A stretch of 64,000 nt of DNA. Origin: Alitta virens (lineage: Eukaryota > Annelida > Polychaeta > Phyllodocida > Nereididae). This document shows positions 24,201 through 39,200 of the stretch, one piece after another. The translations under genes and the position numbers were made by a program. The notes beneath the pieces are model-generated. The model was not told the DNA's origin, made no database searches, and saw nothing but the letters and a program-made list of their open reading frames with translations. Location of the stretch: assembly GCA_932294295.1 (NCBI GenBank), contig OW028574.1, positions 11,480,215 through 11,544,214 of the forward strand, given 5' to 3'. Every line of letters starts with the position of its first letter. The stretch's first letter is position 1.

Positions 24201-27200
24201 TTGTGTGCAATTGGGAGTGCTGTATATTGCGTGAAATTGGGAGTTCTGTAAATTGGGTGAAATTGGGAGTACTGTAAATTGTGTGCAATTGGGAGTTCTG
24301 TAAATTGGGTGAAATTGGGAGTGCTGTATATTGCGTGAAATTGGGAGTACTGTAAATTGTGTGCAATTGGGAGTGCTGTATATTGCGTGAAATTGGGAGT
24401 TCTGTAAATTGGGTGAAATTGGGAGTACTGTAAATTGTGTGCAATTGGGAGTTCTGTAAATTGGGTGAAATTGGGAGTGCTGTATATTGCGTGAAATTGG
24501 GAGTACTGTAAATTGTGTGCAATTGGGAGTGCTGTATATTGCGTGAAATTGGGAGTTCTGTAAATTGGGTGAAATTGGGAGTACTGTAAATTGTGTGCAA
24601 TTGGGAGTACTGTAAATTGTGTGCAATTGGGAGTACTGTAAATTGTGTGCAATTGGGAGTGCTGTATATTGTGTGCAATTGGGAGCACTGTATGCTTCTC
24701 TTCATAATTGCTTGCATTGTCAGTTCTTTGATAGGTGACCTGTGTGTCTGTATGTTTTTTGTGTTTGTTAATGATACAAGCAGTACCACTTTATAATAAT
24801 TAACGATATTAAATGAAGGAATTTTTGTATGGTTTAAATTTGGAAGGAAGCAAATACATACCTGGTCATTCTTCAGTTGTTTGTAGGTGATGTAAATCAG
24901 TTTTTGGATATCATACATATATTTGCACAACAAGTGATTAGTTCCATGTATCAGCTGATAGGCCCTTCCTGATTAGTGATTACTAAACGGCTTAACAGTT
25001 GAAGTAAGAATATTCAAGCTTACATGACAATGTTAATATGATGATAATGATAATACTTCCTAGTACGATTTTTGACAGGTTTCAAAATTTTAGTTTCCCT
25101 AATTTCTGACATGTGTAACATCATAACATCAATTGCTCAATGCTAATTGAGTGATGTTGGTTCTTAACAGCTTCAAACATTTGCAGGAGGTGTTTACATA
25201 GTGAACGTTGAGTGTTCAATATTACTGTTAGTGCTGGTTAGTTGTCATAATCAGTAAAACTAATCTAAAATTTTGAAATTAGTGTTAGACAATTTTTTCT
25301 GAGTTACGAATGATATCAATAGTATTTACCTGTGAGTAAAGCGTGTGGAATTGTGACAGAATCAAATGTCTTTATGTCCAATTAATCTATAAAACAATAC
25401 ATATGAAAAGTATTTTGTAACTACATGTACTCACAATTTATAACAATAGGTATTCAACTCGTTTAAATAGCTTGTGAGGTGGATCGTTGGATCTTCTTAT
25501 AATAATTACAGTGACGCAGCAAATAGGATGATTGTCAGCCAGTGCAAATAGGGGATTTTTTTTTTCGAAGGAAAACCCTTGCCAGTGATATACAAGCATA
25601 TACATTGTGTATGCCAGCTGGTGCCTGATAATTCCAGGCTTCAGAATTGTTACACGCCTGCAGGTGAGCTGCAATTATTTGTTGCCATGGAAACACACCT
25701 GGTGCAAGTGCATTCTGGATGGAATCTGGGCTTCCTTTGTTACATCGTGCCATGTTATGTAATCAATGGGAATTTATTAGTCACGTGATATGGGAGGAAA
25801 TTGAGTGTGATCAGTGTCATGACTTGAAAAAGGTTCGCGAAATTGGTTAATTCCACTATTTTCCGAAAGATGGGCGTGGCTCAATGGAAAGTGATGTAAT
25901 ATTAGGAGTAAACATTTATCAGTATGGTCACCTTGTGTGTGATTCTGAAGGTGACTTTAAAGTTGTTACAAAAGCAATACAAAAAGCATACATTAGAACG
26001 TACATCAGTGCCAGTTATGATACATTGTAACTGCTTGACCCAAACAGCTTGGAAAACTATTTCACGCCTCAGGGACAATTTAGGCAGGTTATGCTGATTG
26101 GCAAATCATTGTTCTATTCTAATGTACCGAATTTCTGTGGAACAATAAATTTCTGAGTTCTGTTCATGCGAATCAGCTAACATTCTGTTCTCTGTTGCTA
26201 TTAATCTCTTAAAATATTTAAAGACATTTGCAACACGCTAGGCTCAATAATCATGCTATGCTGCAGAAAGTCCCCAACCCAGTTTACTGAGTACAGTTAT
26301 GATTTAGTTCTGCAAATATTCCTGTGAGGTGCATGATTCACGCTTGTCTGTACAGTTGTTCTACCATGGATCCATGGTTCTACAGAGGCACATATTTGCG
26401 GAGTGTATGTGGAATGACCTCAGCTGCAAAAGGACGTCCTCAGTGTCCAGTCTGACCTCTGAGTGACCTTGACGACATGAGAGAATGCAGTTGGCACTGG
26501 ACCCTCCAAGGCCTTGTGGGGAATACTTCTAGCGTATTCGCTCGATTAGAAACCAGGGTTATTAGATAGTTTCACGAAGTAACTTCCACTTGTTGTTGAA
26601 GTAATTATATGTATTATGACATATACTGGTGTTTAATAGAAACGTAAAAATGAACTGAGATGAGTTTTCGCCATTTTCTTCCTCCAGTATCTGTTCGCTG
26701 TTGGCTTGTAATCAGAGTGAGCATGATGGACCTCCCAAATAGCTACAAATAGTCACTATAGAGGTTTGCTGTTAGAAAAACTGTTAGACCTTGACAGGTT
26801 ACTATTGTTTGTGAAAAAACAATGGCATCATCATAATAATAGGTAATTGTTCCAAGGGGAATTCATACTTGAATGGGATATTCAGTAGGTCCTGAATTGA
26901 AGCAATTTCATCTGTACCAAATGAACATTTAACTGTTGAATTATGTCATGAATTAATCATCCTTCTCCCTATTTCTCTTCCTTTTAATTCTATATTGTTC
27001 ATGTCTAATTAATTTAATAAGTTATATATTTGTCCAAATTCCAGAGTAAGGATGTCATGTTTCTGGGGCCATTATCTGATTAAATTAGAGTGTATTTTAA
27101 AATATCATCAAAAAAATTGTCTTAGGCATTGATTATTTGTTTTAAATAATCAATAGCCTGCATTTGAAAATTATGTGGTTTAAATAATCAGTAGACTGAA

Positions 27201-30200
27201 AATTACATTACGGTGTTTTCTGTCCACATCCACTTAATATTAGTCAGTTTAGGCAGAGTAAATAATGAGAAATTATCACTAAGAAGTAATCATGAAATAG
27301 TTGATAAGATGAAGATTTTGTGCAGCTGTTGGCTTATATAATAACCATGATAACAATGTGATAACAATTGGATCCAACCTAAACCTCACACTATCGTTTA
27401 TTGAAAATATTGTCCACTATCTAGGTTATTTATGCCATTATGATTTTCATAATGATACCCCGAATCACCTTTCCCACACCCTGTTCAACAGAAAAACTCC
27501 AGGAGGTTCCCATGCCCCATGTTCAGATGTTAGGCATTAGACAATAAATCTTATTGTATGGTCTAAGTCTGCCATATTTGCATCATTGTACAAACCAGAC
27601 ATGCATTACAAAGTGGACTGTTCAGTTTCTAGACTTTTTAAAAGTTATAATCTTAATCTTTATGAGTAATATGCATATATCTATCATCTCTCATAATTGA
27701 TATACATATATATATATACATTTCTTAAATGTTCATTTATATATGAAAAAACTAACTATTTAAATATAAGATTCTACATGAAATATAAACGATAAAAGCA
27801 TGGAAAAATCAAATGTTAGATTATAAAGGTCTCAGTCGTTTTGGCATGGTGTCAACCAAAAGATAATCCAGCCATGTGCATTAATTGTGACATATTTCAC
27901 ATATTAATTGGCTGTCCATATCTGCCACACATACTGTTGACAATTATGTATTACTGATAACTGAAACAACTTTAATGACGTCATATCTGCCAGTAATTGA
28001 CAGTCTGAGTGACAGGAATAACAGCTTGATATCAAAGAACTCTGTAATTGTCTGATAAGGTCCTTTTAATTTGCCATAATTTTATGGATAGATGTTCATC
28101 ATTCTGCTGATAAAACAGACCAACGGAGAGCTAGTCAGTCAGTCGGTCGGTCGGTCAGCACGTCAGTCAGTCAGTCAGTCAGTCTAGCTATCTAGCTATC
28201 TAGTTAGCAAACTAACTCAATGTCTCACTGCTGGGGCTGAAGCTTAGCTGCTTAGTAAGCTTATAAGTTAAATGACCAGCTGCCAGAGGCAGACGTTATG
28301 ATGAAATGATAGGCTGCTTGGAATCCACACCATGTTACACACTTCCCCCATGAGTGGGGTATTTTACTTGCCTCAGTAATTGCAACGTCTGAAAAGGATA
28401 CAAGTACAGGAAATGAATCAGTCATTGATTTGACCAAATTGAGATAATTATAGTAATTGCTTGAGGATTGTGTTCGTTGAATAGATTCCTAAATTAAACG
28501 GAACCCCAACTGTGAACACAACATGACAAATGTTCATTTGAATATTACTCGTGTTTTTGTCACGTTTCCTCTGTGCATTAACAGTATAATGGTAAATGCT
28601 AATCAATGTACAGGGTTTTTTTTTTCTTCCTAGGGGGTTTTTAAGGGGTGTAATTAGATGTTGAAGTATATTGAATACTTTGTTTGGAATTAGCCCTTAA
28701 TTATGCAACCAGATCCAATCAAGCCCTCTAAATTTGTTCTATACAAGCTTATACAGAATCATGAGATGTATACACACATCATATATAGGACCTATGAGCA
28801 TAGTCATCTGATAAACATCTCTCGTCCTTGCTTGTCCCAAAAACTTTGTTACAGTTTCGCTGTGTGAAGAACAAAGCCTAAGGGGAGATGCAAGTGAGGT
28901 AGACCTGAAGTCAAATTGGACCCAGACTTGGTCTAGCTTGTTTAGCTCAAAGTTGATGTCAGTATTTGTTGCAAGTGTTGACCTTGGCAGAATGATAACC
29001 ACTTCTTAATGAAAGAAACATGTCTGGGTGTTATTGTTGCTTATGTGGGAATGCATGACCCACTGAGTGTGTATTTTAAATGTGTTTTGTACGTGATGTG
29101 TATTGTACTCAGAGAATGAGAGATTTGATTGATAAACTCCCCTTAACAGATGGCGCCACTGTGTTCAATCGGAGTTGCCCTTCCCCATGTGGTGGAGAGG
29201 TTAAGGACCTGTCCGACCTGAGCACCATTTCTCAAGTTTATGTGAAAAAAGTAGGAATAGGGCAGGCTACAAAGGTTTTGTTGGAATGGGACTTGAAAAT
29301 CTGTTAAGATAGTTGTCAGGTGGCTGCAAATGGATGGAAAGTGTGTCAGAGAGGTGATGTTTAGTCCTCAGTGCCTTAAATATTGATAATTCTACCAATT
29401 TTTCTTCATTCTGTAATGTTAACCAACAGGGAAGGAATGTGGCAAACCTATTCTATTCTATTCTATTCTACATTGTTCTGTTCTATTCTATTCTACTCTA
29501 CAACCTTATTCTGCATCTTAAGCCAGACTATGATTGAGAGTAGTAAGTTTATGCTGATCCATTTTCTTCTCTTTGTGTAAACACTTTCTCATGGCCGTTG
29601 CAGTGTATAGTAAAAATTGTGGTCACAGATGGCTTGTATCGTAATTGCTTGCTAAACGTCAGGGCATTTAATGATTAATATTAATATACCGAAGGCTTTA
29701 TTGTCATACTATGAGAGTACTTGTAGGGAGTGTATTTGGTATAAATTTAAAATTGCAATTAAAGGGTGGTTTTGAAAGTCACTTTACTCAGGGTGTGAAA
29801 GAAATCCAAGCTTCAAATGTTATAGTCTTGGTTTGTAAGCGAACAAATGCAGGACTCATAAGTGTTTTTGAGCTTAATATTGAACTGCATACTATGATAG
29901 TGTAGTTCAGTATAGTTAACAAATGACATGTATTTTGTGTGCAAAAACTACATTTGTTTATAACAGTGTATTTTGTAGTGTAAGCGGTAAGTGCAGAAAG
30001 GTGTTGCGTGCACTGTATTTTTTCGTCCGATATGTGTCTGGCTCCTGATGTAAAAAAGATTCATTTCTTATGAGATGCTCTTCTGTCTTTCAGGTACAAT
30101 TATTACCTTCAGTTGAAGAATGACGTCATGGAGGAGAGAGTTGTGTGCCCCCCTGAAAAGGCCATTCTTCTGGCAGCCTACAGTCTGCAAGGTTAGTCCA

Positions 30201-33200
30201 TCTGCAGCTAAAATCAATGATAAATTGGCTGGGAATAACTGTATTTCTACATTAACAGCCAGTGTCTCCTACATTATTGTATATCGAAGAGAGTCACAAA
30301 TTAGACATATGCTGATGAAACCCTATTTAAGGGTCCCAAATGACCACCTGCTGTAAACAATGGCCCCTACAAAGCTGTATTTTTCTTTTAGGCAGTCACC
30401 TGTTTTAAATGACCATTTTAATTCCCTTGGGTGGCTGCATGTGCAGCTTTACAAGCGACGTCATACAAAAGGTTACATCACTATCAACCAATTCAACATT
30501 GGTTTGGCACATAGCATAGGATGGCCCTAATACAGCTGTTAAGAACTAAGAATTAAGTCCCCTAATGCCTTAATACATTTGTATATGGTTGCTCTTCAGC
30601 ACATGCTAATACCTTCTCAAGAGAGGAAGACAATAAATGCATTGTGTTGCCATGGTTATCAGCTGGTTATGCTCTTAAGGCTGTAGCACTTGGGAACAAT
30701 TGACCCCTGTGCATTTGTGGTCTGTGCAATTTTCTGTCTTTGATCTTTTACTCAGGTGAGACAATGATTTAAAGACGTCTAATTCACCTGTATTTCCCTA
30801 CAGCACTGTGTCACTCTATTTGGCCAATGCAATTTAGTGTCATTCAGTGAATATTCACCATTATTGTATGGTTTCTTTCTGTAAATGACATGAAAGATCG
30901 TACAAATACTGAATGATTGATAGATTGCTTTGTAGGATGTTCATTCCAAAAAAAGCACAAAATATGAATACGCGAAACGTCCAAGCATTTACACGAATGC
31001 CCTAAAGCCAAGGAAACAAACTGTCATGAAATACTTCAATGAATGAAAACCAACATAACAGACATGTTTCTAAAAAGAGTGAGTGAAAAATGGCCTGACT
31101 ACATGCTACGGTAGTTAGAAACCGGTATTGAAATCACTTAGAATGCGAAGGCAGACATCAAGTATTTTATGACAATTTGATATGGCTGATAATGAAATAG
31201 CCATGCAAATATTTATCGAGTGTTTGTTTTACAAAGATGTTATTGTGCAACAGTTTATGGTGATCTAGGTAAACATAATAAATATGTGTATTGGTCATTT
31301 GAAAACCATGTATACCTAATTTATGTAATATTCATATTGAATACACTGTACACATGACTTTTTTGAGCAATTAACTTGAATGAAAGGAAATTTATGTCTT
31401 GTAAACATTATTCACCTCAGGTTTTGTATAATTTGACTCAGTGCCTTGGGGTTATGATTTATTCAATTCAGCTGGCATCTACAATAAGATCTAATTTGGC
31501 ACTATGTACCATAAACTGTTGCATGCATTTGATATGAACAACATTCTTATCACTCAAGCATGCCCTCTGATAGTGGGCTATAGTACTTTTCTAAAGGGTA
31601 CCTATGTATGGAATGGAGTGCTTGATCAGGCCATTCTGTGACGTCATAGGCTTTAGTTTATGATGTCATAGGGATATCCTTGGAATTCCCCTTGAGAGTG
31701 GAGGCGTTTGTACTGACTTCAAACAAAAGTGCCATGATTTCTGATGTAACCTATTACATGTTGAACGCATATTATTATTTGAATATAGACCATATGAAAT
31801 GCTCAGTTATAAAATTCCAATTAAAATAATCGTGGTTTGACAATTTGGGATGGCCTTTAGTAAGCCCTTTACTAAACCTTACTAGATATCCATGTGCTTA
31901 TAAATACTTAATAAGAGAACAAAAATGAATACATGTGCAGTTGCTGTTATTAGATCATTAGATGGAGTATTCATCCAACAACTGCCCAACTGGATGATGA
32001 TTGAGGAAGCCTGTCATATAATGTACAAACTGCATGAAAATGGACCTTTCAAACTACATCTATTGCTGATATCTAGAAAAATAAAGATATTTCTAGGTGG
32101 CTATAACCATTTGATGGTTTTTTGCAACCATGTAACTACCTGGTACACAATAATTGAAAGCAGATGTGCTGGTGTTTGACTTTTATGATCCTCTTCCCTG
32201 TGTTACTGATTTATCTTTCTTCGTTGTAGTGGAAGAAGAAGATTTTGACCCTGAAAGACACCAGGTACAGAATATTAAGGAAACACCCATCCTGCCCAAG
32301 GTACGTTTACCCGTAATTAGAAATGAACTGAAATAATTATTTAGAAGTGAAGTCCAGAAACTGTACACCAGATTAGATTAATTATAATGAGAAAATAAAC
32401 TTCTGTTGTATTGATAAATGTTTTTCAATCTTTCAAGAATTTCTTCTCAGATCAGGTGAAGATTTTAAAGAATCATAGCAAATTTTTTGAAATTTAATTT
32501 TGTAATTCTTCACACGTTTTCACGTTTCAAACTTAATTATCTGTACTTTTTGGCTAATCATAAAGATGGTTGGTTGTTATGTTACTGACTAACCTTTCAC
32601 CTTCAACGACATTTTGTTTAGCTAATTTTTTTTGGGGTGGCACAGATTTCATCTCTCGCTCTTCTTTCGCATGTACTTAAGGACTGTGTGAATTAATGGC
32701 TTCTCGTACAATCTAAACACCAAGCTTTGCTTATTTTTCTCAACCAAATCAATAAATTTTCAGCTGATCGCTGATATGCTGATAATGATAATGACTCATT
32801 TCTCAGTAATGTTGGGTTATTTTGAGGAATTTGTTGTTATCTAGTGAAGCCATCTGGTTTTTTTTTTTGTTTTTTTGTTCTTTTTTAAATAGTGTCGGCT
32901 TTTACTTGATTTATGTTATTCATAACCCATAAAGGCAGATATGTGTGTATGTTTTTGATACAGATTAAACGTGAGTCATTCTGCTGTTATAAATAAAGGT
33001 TCGCAAATAGTGCTGTTAAATGCGGGTATGCAGTTTTCCATCAATATTTAACCTAGGGATTATTTTATGGGTCTCCGAGCTGTTGAACTGGGACACTCAG
33101 GACAGATGATGCTCATTCATGTATACAATTTACTTAGTCAGATTTGACCACTGAGGTCCATTTTGGGCAGTCATGGGTCACTTGTCATTGGTCACTCAAT

Positions 33201-36200
33201 GATTATTTTTAGCAGTCAGATCCAAAAGTTATCATGTTTTCACGCTGATCACAGCACACAAAAATTTTTATTCCACATGAAACTAAACTTGTGTGGGACA
33301 GCGACATACATTTTCTTGGCTTTCCAGAACTTAGTGACTGTGTGAAAATATAAAGGAAATGAAATAAATAAGTTTAAACTGAAAATTTGAATATTTTAAC
33401 TAAAAAACTCCATGAGAATGTTAGATAAAATATTGTGACAGTTAGAACAACAAAAATGTGAAATTCTCAGTCTGACACATATTGTTTAACAAATGTAAAA
33501 TAATAAATGTTTAAGGTTTTAATAGACCCAAGTTAAATAAAAAAAAATTTTGGTATAGCTTTTAATGTTTTTATAACTTGTTTTCTCACAGAGCTTGTCA
33601 GCAGAAGAGCAAAACTTGAGTAACATTCGTGAACAGATTCTCGTGACGTACAGCAATCTCCAGGGAGTTCCGTCTTATCTGGCTGAGATGGGTTACATTC
33701 GAGAAGTTCAGCATTTGGATGGCTATGGATTAGAGTATTACCAAGCCAAGGTCTGTAGAATTCCATGGTATTTAATGACATCTGATGTTAGTTGCCACTT
33801 GTTAGACAGTGGCGACACCTTGTGTATTGTGGTGGTTTTGGTATGGTGTTCAACGTTACTAGTTACAAAACTATTTGATGTGAGACTCTTATATATAACT
33901 AATGAAAATTGATAATATTGAATGTGATGAATTAAACTTAAAATTTTGTAAAATATTATATCATATGTTCTATAATACATGAATGGCTCATAATTGAATG
34001 GTCATATTTTCTAGGATGACCAGTCTGCTGACCTTTTAATTGGTGTATCTTTTGTGGGCATTTATGTCAAGAGGTTGGATAACTCCACTCCTACCAAATG
34101 TTTCAAATGGGACCAGATTTTACACTTTTCGCACAGCAGACGACAAGTTATCATCACCACGAATTCCACTCCCAAAAACTTCAGCTTTGTCATGGTATGT
34201 GGATTACTGATAATACTTTGATATTATTATTATTACCCCTTTATTGGTGCTCTAGCATGTAAAATATATAAAATACAAAATAAAAATAATTACAAATAAA
34301 AGTAATGATATTAAGAATAAAAGTAGTAATGTAAAAATAAGATAACAAAATAAAATACATGATAAAATGGTACTGCCATTCACATATTTATTAAGTTGTG
34401 CACAGGTGTTCCAAGATTACATTAAATTCTTGTTTACTCCTAAAATTTTCATTTAAATTCTCTCTCTCTTCACACAAATCTATAAGCGAGATCTAAATTA
34501 TTGTCATTATTACAGTATAACCCTTTGATCTGTCTAACAACATGTCAGTAATTTCTACCTTGTCGTGAATTTTCAAACGGTGATATATGAAAGGCTCATT
34601 CTATTGGTAATGCCAGTTTGATATGTTGATAACTGAGTATACTTGGTGAAGTTAAGAGTTCATTTTATTGTTATGTTGTGTTTTAGAATAATTAATTAAT
34701 GTGCCAATAGATTTATGTTCCAAAAATAACACAATGACTTGAACTTATTATAGCTAAGATTTACATAATTATTTTGCAATTTCTCTACTTTCAGGAAAGT
34801 CCAGATTATGCTAAATACGCTGCCAAGCAGTGTGCACTTCAACACATTTTTTACACCAACCATCCAAAAGCTATGACGTGAGTGATTGTTAGGCCTAATG
34901 ATAGTTTCTTAGGAGTTAGTTTTGCAAAAAAAAAAGTATAAAAATCTTTGCATTTGAATTATCTTTTCAGTGAAAACTGAGAATCTGCAAATCATATGAT
35001 TGTATACTAGTGTTTAGACCTAAACAAAAGTTGAAACTTTCTTTTTAACAGCGCATCAGCGGATGAACACGACCAAGAACCAAATGCTACTGGACCAATG
35101 CCGTAAGTGAATTGATCAGAGCTGTAATTTATTTTTTGCACCTTTATCAGTCAGGAATTAATATTTTGATATAATTATAGATGTATAAATTGTCTTCCAG
35201 GGATCTCGCACAATCGGCACAGGTTGCTCAGCGACCAGCGTCAGGAAGCGAGGTTTGTATATTTTTGCAAATTTTTATTTGTGAATTGTCCGTCTTATTT
35301 TGGAAATGACAGATGCTTGAAGTGATTGATTGTTGATTAATTCCAGTCTGAAACGCAAAGTGCCCAGGGATCATTCCAGCCTGACAATCCATTGAGAACC
35401 TCAGGTGAGTGACATCTGGTGTTCAGGTATCATTAATTATGCAGTGCTGCCACATGGTGGCTTGTAGCATTCTGAAAGTTTGAGAAGGTTGAGAAGTGAA
35501 GCCATTGTTAGTAAACAATGCAAAACCAACACATTTTTGATGAATAAAAAGCATTCATTTCTGGTCTTAATTTTATACATACGTTAATGACAGAAAAATG
35601 CATTACATTACATGTGATTTAGAATGCCTACTTATGGTAGAATGCTTTAAATTTCAGAACGCAGTTACACCAACACCACACCTGCTGGCAGTTACCAGAG
35701 CAGCATTCTATCTCAACCCCCAGCTGTCGGAGAATACCAACAAATGATGTTAGCCAATGACCCCACGTTACTGGACAATATGTACCCGATTCAAATGGGT
35801 CCTGTGATGACCAATTTGGACACTGTTCCTCCCGCACACCCACCTACTCCTCCTCAAACGTACACCCCTCAGAGTCCGTCATTACCCGCTTACCGGGCAG
35901 CACCTGATTATGAGACTGTCATGCAGAGACGCATGCATAATATGACGCCCCAGAATCTGGAACATATGAATAATCTCGCAAATGTGAATCTGAGTCAGGC
36001 GCAAGTGTACCTTCAACCAGAGATGACGGCCTACAGCCAGCCGGAAATTAGTCAGTTTACTCATCAGTTTCTCAATCAGAGTCAGTTGTATTCAAATGGC
36101 TTCATAGACACTGATGGTTATTACCATCACTATAGACCAGTAGATCGTAGTAATAGTCTAAATGTTCATCCAACCTATAGCACTCCGGAGCTGAACATGG

Positions 36201-39200
36201 AAGGAGTGATAATGAATGGTGACCTTCTCCATCATTATCGCCCTCCTCCTCCGTACCCTCGTCCAAGTAACAGCACCCCAGATCTAGCATCACAGACGAC
36301 AAGACGAAGAGGCAATATAGGAGACAGTCCTGATCTTGTTTCAAGGAGGAATATCAATCTGAGTGCTTTAGTGGAGCAGTCAAGGTTTGATCAAAGTGTT
36401 GAGAATTTGACGATGGAAGCGTACAATCTACATCTTAGTCAGCAGTTGCTGCAACAGCAGCAGCAACAGCACCCTCAGTCTCCCAAAGAAGATTCCTCAT
36501 CCTTCTCCAATCATATTTATGCTAACACTCCTCCTGTGGACACTTCTGCCTACTCCATCCAGAGCACTCCGCTGCCAGCGACACCTAGTGGAAACCAAGC
36601 GCACTACAACCATGGTCACCAAGTGGCCGTGAGCCACACTAACACATCTCAAGGCAGCTCACCTGCATCTCAGTCCACACAGCAGGCCCCAGGGCAACCC
36701 ATGGGCCAGCAGAGCAGTGCCAACAGTTACAAAGTGAAAAAAGAGACTGCTTTGGAATCACCGGATATCAGCAGAATTCCATCTGACCATGGGTCATCCA
36801 TCGGCAAAGGGTCTTTCACACACAGCAAGACCAGCTCACTGTCCTCGGCTTATGAGGACCATGATGAGGTAGGTGTGAGTTCGATTATGTTTTATCCCCG
36901 TAATTACATGTATGTAATAATTAGGGTGTTAATCTCCTTATACTTGTCCTACTTGTTTCACAGTTATATTATGATATTCCTTGTTATTATGGCAAGTTGT
37001 ATCCTTTGTAATTGAACCTTGCCTGGGGAAAGTGCCAGTCGTCAACTATATGTGTCACAATGTGGTACACATGGTTTAGGTGATTGGGCTTTTACAACTG
37101 ATGCCTATAATGACTGGAAATTTACAAAACCACAACACAAAAAAAATATATATTATCAGATGTTGCATAAAACCAACAAAATTCTCTTGGTTAAATTTTG
37201 TTGGTATTGGGAATTTGTGAAGTAGTGGATATGTTTGGTTTAGCACAGTGTGAAAGGTGGTCGCTATGCTGAGACAGATGTTGGTCACACCGTGATGGAC
37301 AGTGACCGACAGGTGATGGACAAGAATTATTTGAGCCATGCGCGTGAGTCCTAATCACTCAAGGAATGCCATGGCTTCAGAGATGTCCCTCACCAAGGTG
37401 GTCCTGAAGACTAAAAAGTTTGTCGCCACAAAAATCAGGAATTTAACCTTTAGTAATGGATATTATCAGCACTTTAATTACTGGAGTTGGCCTTATTCTC
37501 CTGATCCGAATGTGGTGAGTCTAATGCTCAACGAGTTAGTCAAATATTCATGCAAATTAAGGTGATTGAGGTCCATAAGTCGTCGTCCATGTATCATGTG
37601 TATTATTAGAAGCAGCTTAGAGGCTAAATTTAATCATCATTTTCAATAACTTATAAAACTGTCTTTAAAAGGTAGCATTTATCGAGCCAACATATGAAGA
37701 TCTATCTCTTTCGTTGTTTAGTGTAATTAATGTGGCCTGTGTAATGTACTAATGTTACTACTGAGGATTATATTAATAATAATATGAACTTGATTGAAGT
37801 CGAGATTTGTGTATCACTTTGACTTTTTATTGAATAAGGTCGTTGCTCTGATTAGTATATTTAATTGATATAATGGTGGCATGTGAATACGTAAATAATA
37901 ACTGACAGGAAATCCATAATGCAATGATGTATTATCCTGACATAAAAAATTTACTCCAAAGGTGAATGTTCTTTGGGATTGGTCCCTGTGTCCCACTGGA
38001 ATACCATCTTGGGAATTTTTTATGAGCCTAATCCCAGCTGGACATTGCTTGCATCAGATGGAAAATTGGTGGTGCCTATGCTGGGGCAAGTAAAAGATTC
38101 CACCAATAGGGGTAAATAATGCATGGACGCCTTCTCATCATTATCTCTGCCTCACTGACTCTCTGGTTACCGAAGTTGACTTATCAAGCTTGGTTCTCTT
38201 GTGGTAAGACACTGCTCGCTTGCTCCTCAGACGTTTTCAGGTTCAATCCTGGGCTTGGGCACCAGCAACATCTCAGCTGGATCAGGATGTCATTCACATG
38301 AGACGTTAAATTTTCAGTTCCTTGTACTCAGTATCTATGCTGAGCAGCTGAGGCAAGTAAAGACCTATCCATGGGATTAATGCGTAACATGGGTAGACTC
38401 CTCCTTTCTCTCACTTGTCAATCAACCCTTGTTAGTGGCAAGAAGTTGCCTTAGAAGGCTGCACTTTCCACACCTATCTATCTATCTATCTATCTTCAGT
38501 TCAATTACTCAGAAGAAATACAATCTCTTGGGTTTGTGAGCCACAGCCGTCCTAAGGAGCTGTGAGAGCTGACCAAAAATCATGAATCACTGACGATTGA
38601 GTTGAGTATGTATTTGCTAAAGTGGCAAGATTTCATGGAATTTTCTCTAGTTGACTCATACCAATAAATCAGGGAAAACATTTTCTACATATTTTGCAGC
38701 TATTTCAAAGGCGGCAGCATTAGCAGCCTCCTTTGTTTGCAACGCTCTGCGGAAGCCAGCTTGACGAGGGGTTGTATCGGTTTTACAACTAGGTCGGCGG
38801 CAAATTTGAAAATGTATGTTAAGTCAATGGGCACAAAACAATAGTGTCTGTGTGCCGCGATTTAGGCCAGAAAAATGACTCTACAGACTTAGCGTTTTGT
38901 CAGCAGGCCGTCAACGAATTGCTTTTTGGTAGCATTTCGTCTTGTAGAAGTTGGTGCAAATCGCCGGTAAAAGATGCTTTTTTATGCTGTGCCTCTCCGA
39001 TGAACAAGATGGCAAAATTCCAACAGAAATGACCAAAGTTCGTTGTATGGCTTTGTGCATTTTTGAGCAAGAGCCCCGGTGGGGAATTCTTGCAGTGTCT
39101 TAGCGTTGATTGGTCATTCAATTTTGAAGACCCACCAGGGGCCTCTTTCCGTATTTTAATGTGAAAAAAGTTCGCTTTGATAATGTCATCTGTCAAATGG

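Larger units (their letters stand above)
24691..30093 (+). other. Remainder of phosphatase intron 2
   Basis: No exon was found in this 5.4 kb. It contains simple repeats (28133-28203 and 29448-29503), a SINE fragment near 28270, and a TGACGTCA at 27977. Open frames near 25.5, 28.7 and 29.1 kb are short, partly begin at non-ATG codons, and have no splice support. Confidence 0.55.

Noticed and set aside
23937..24690. Regular repeats that might suggest a CRISPR array
   Set aside because: Units abut directly with no unique spacers, and the context is an animal intron.
23873..24933. Three overlapping minus-strand frames of 233-337 residues with repeats
   Set aside because: They are by-products of the 26-bp minisatellite, which lacks stops in all three minus frames; there is no promoter, splice or family support.
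37376..37565. Open frame after the candidate 37244 exon
   Set aside because: No acceptor leads into it in a usable phase and the peptide shows no Pez similarity.
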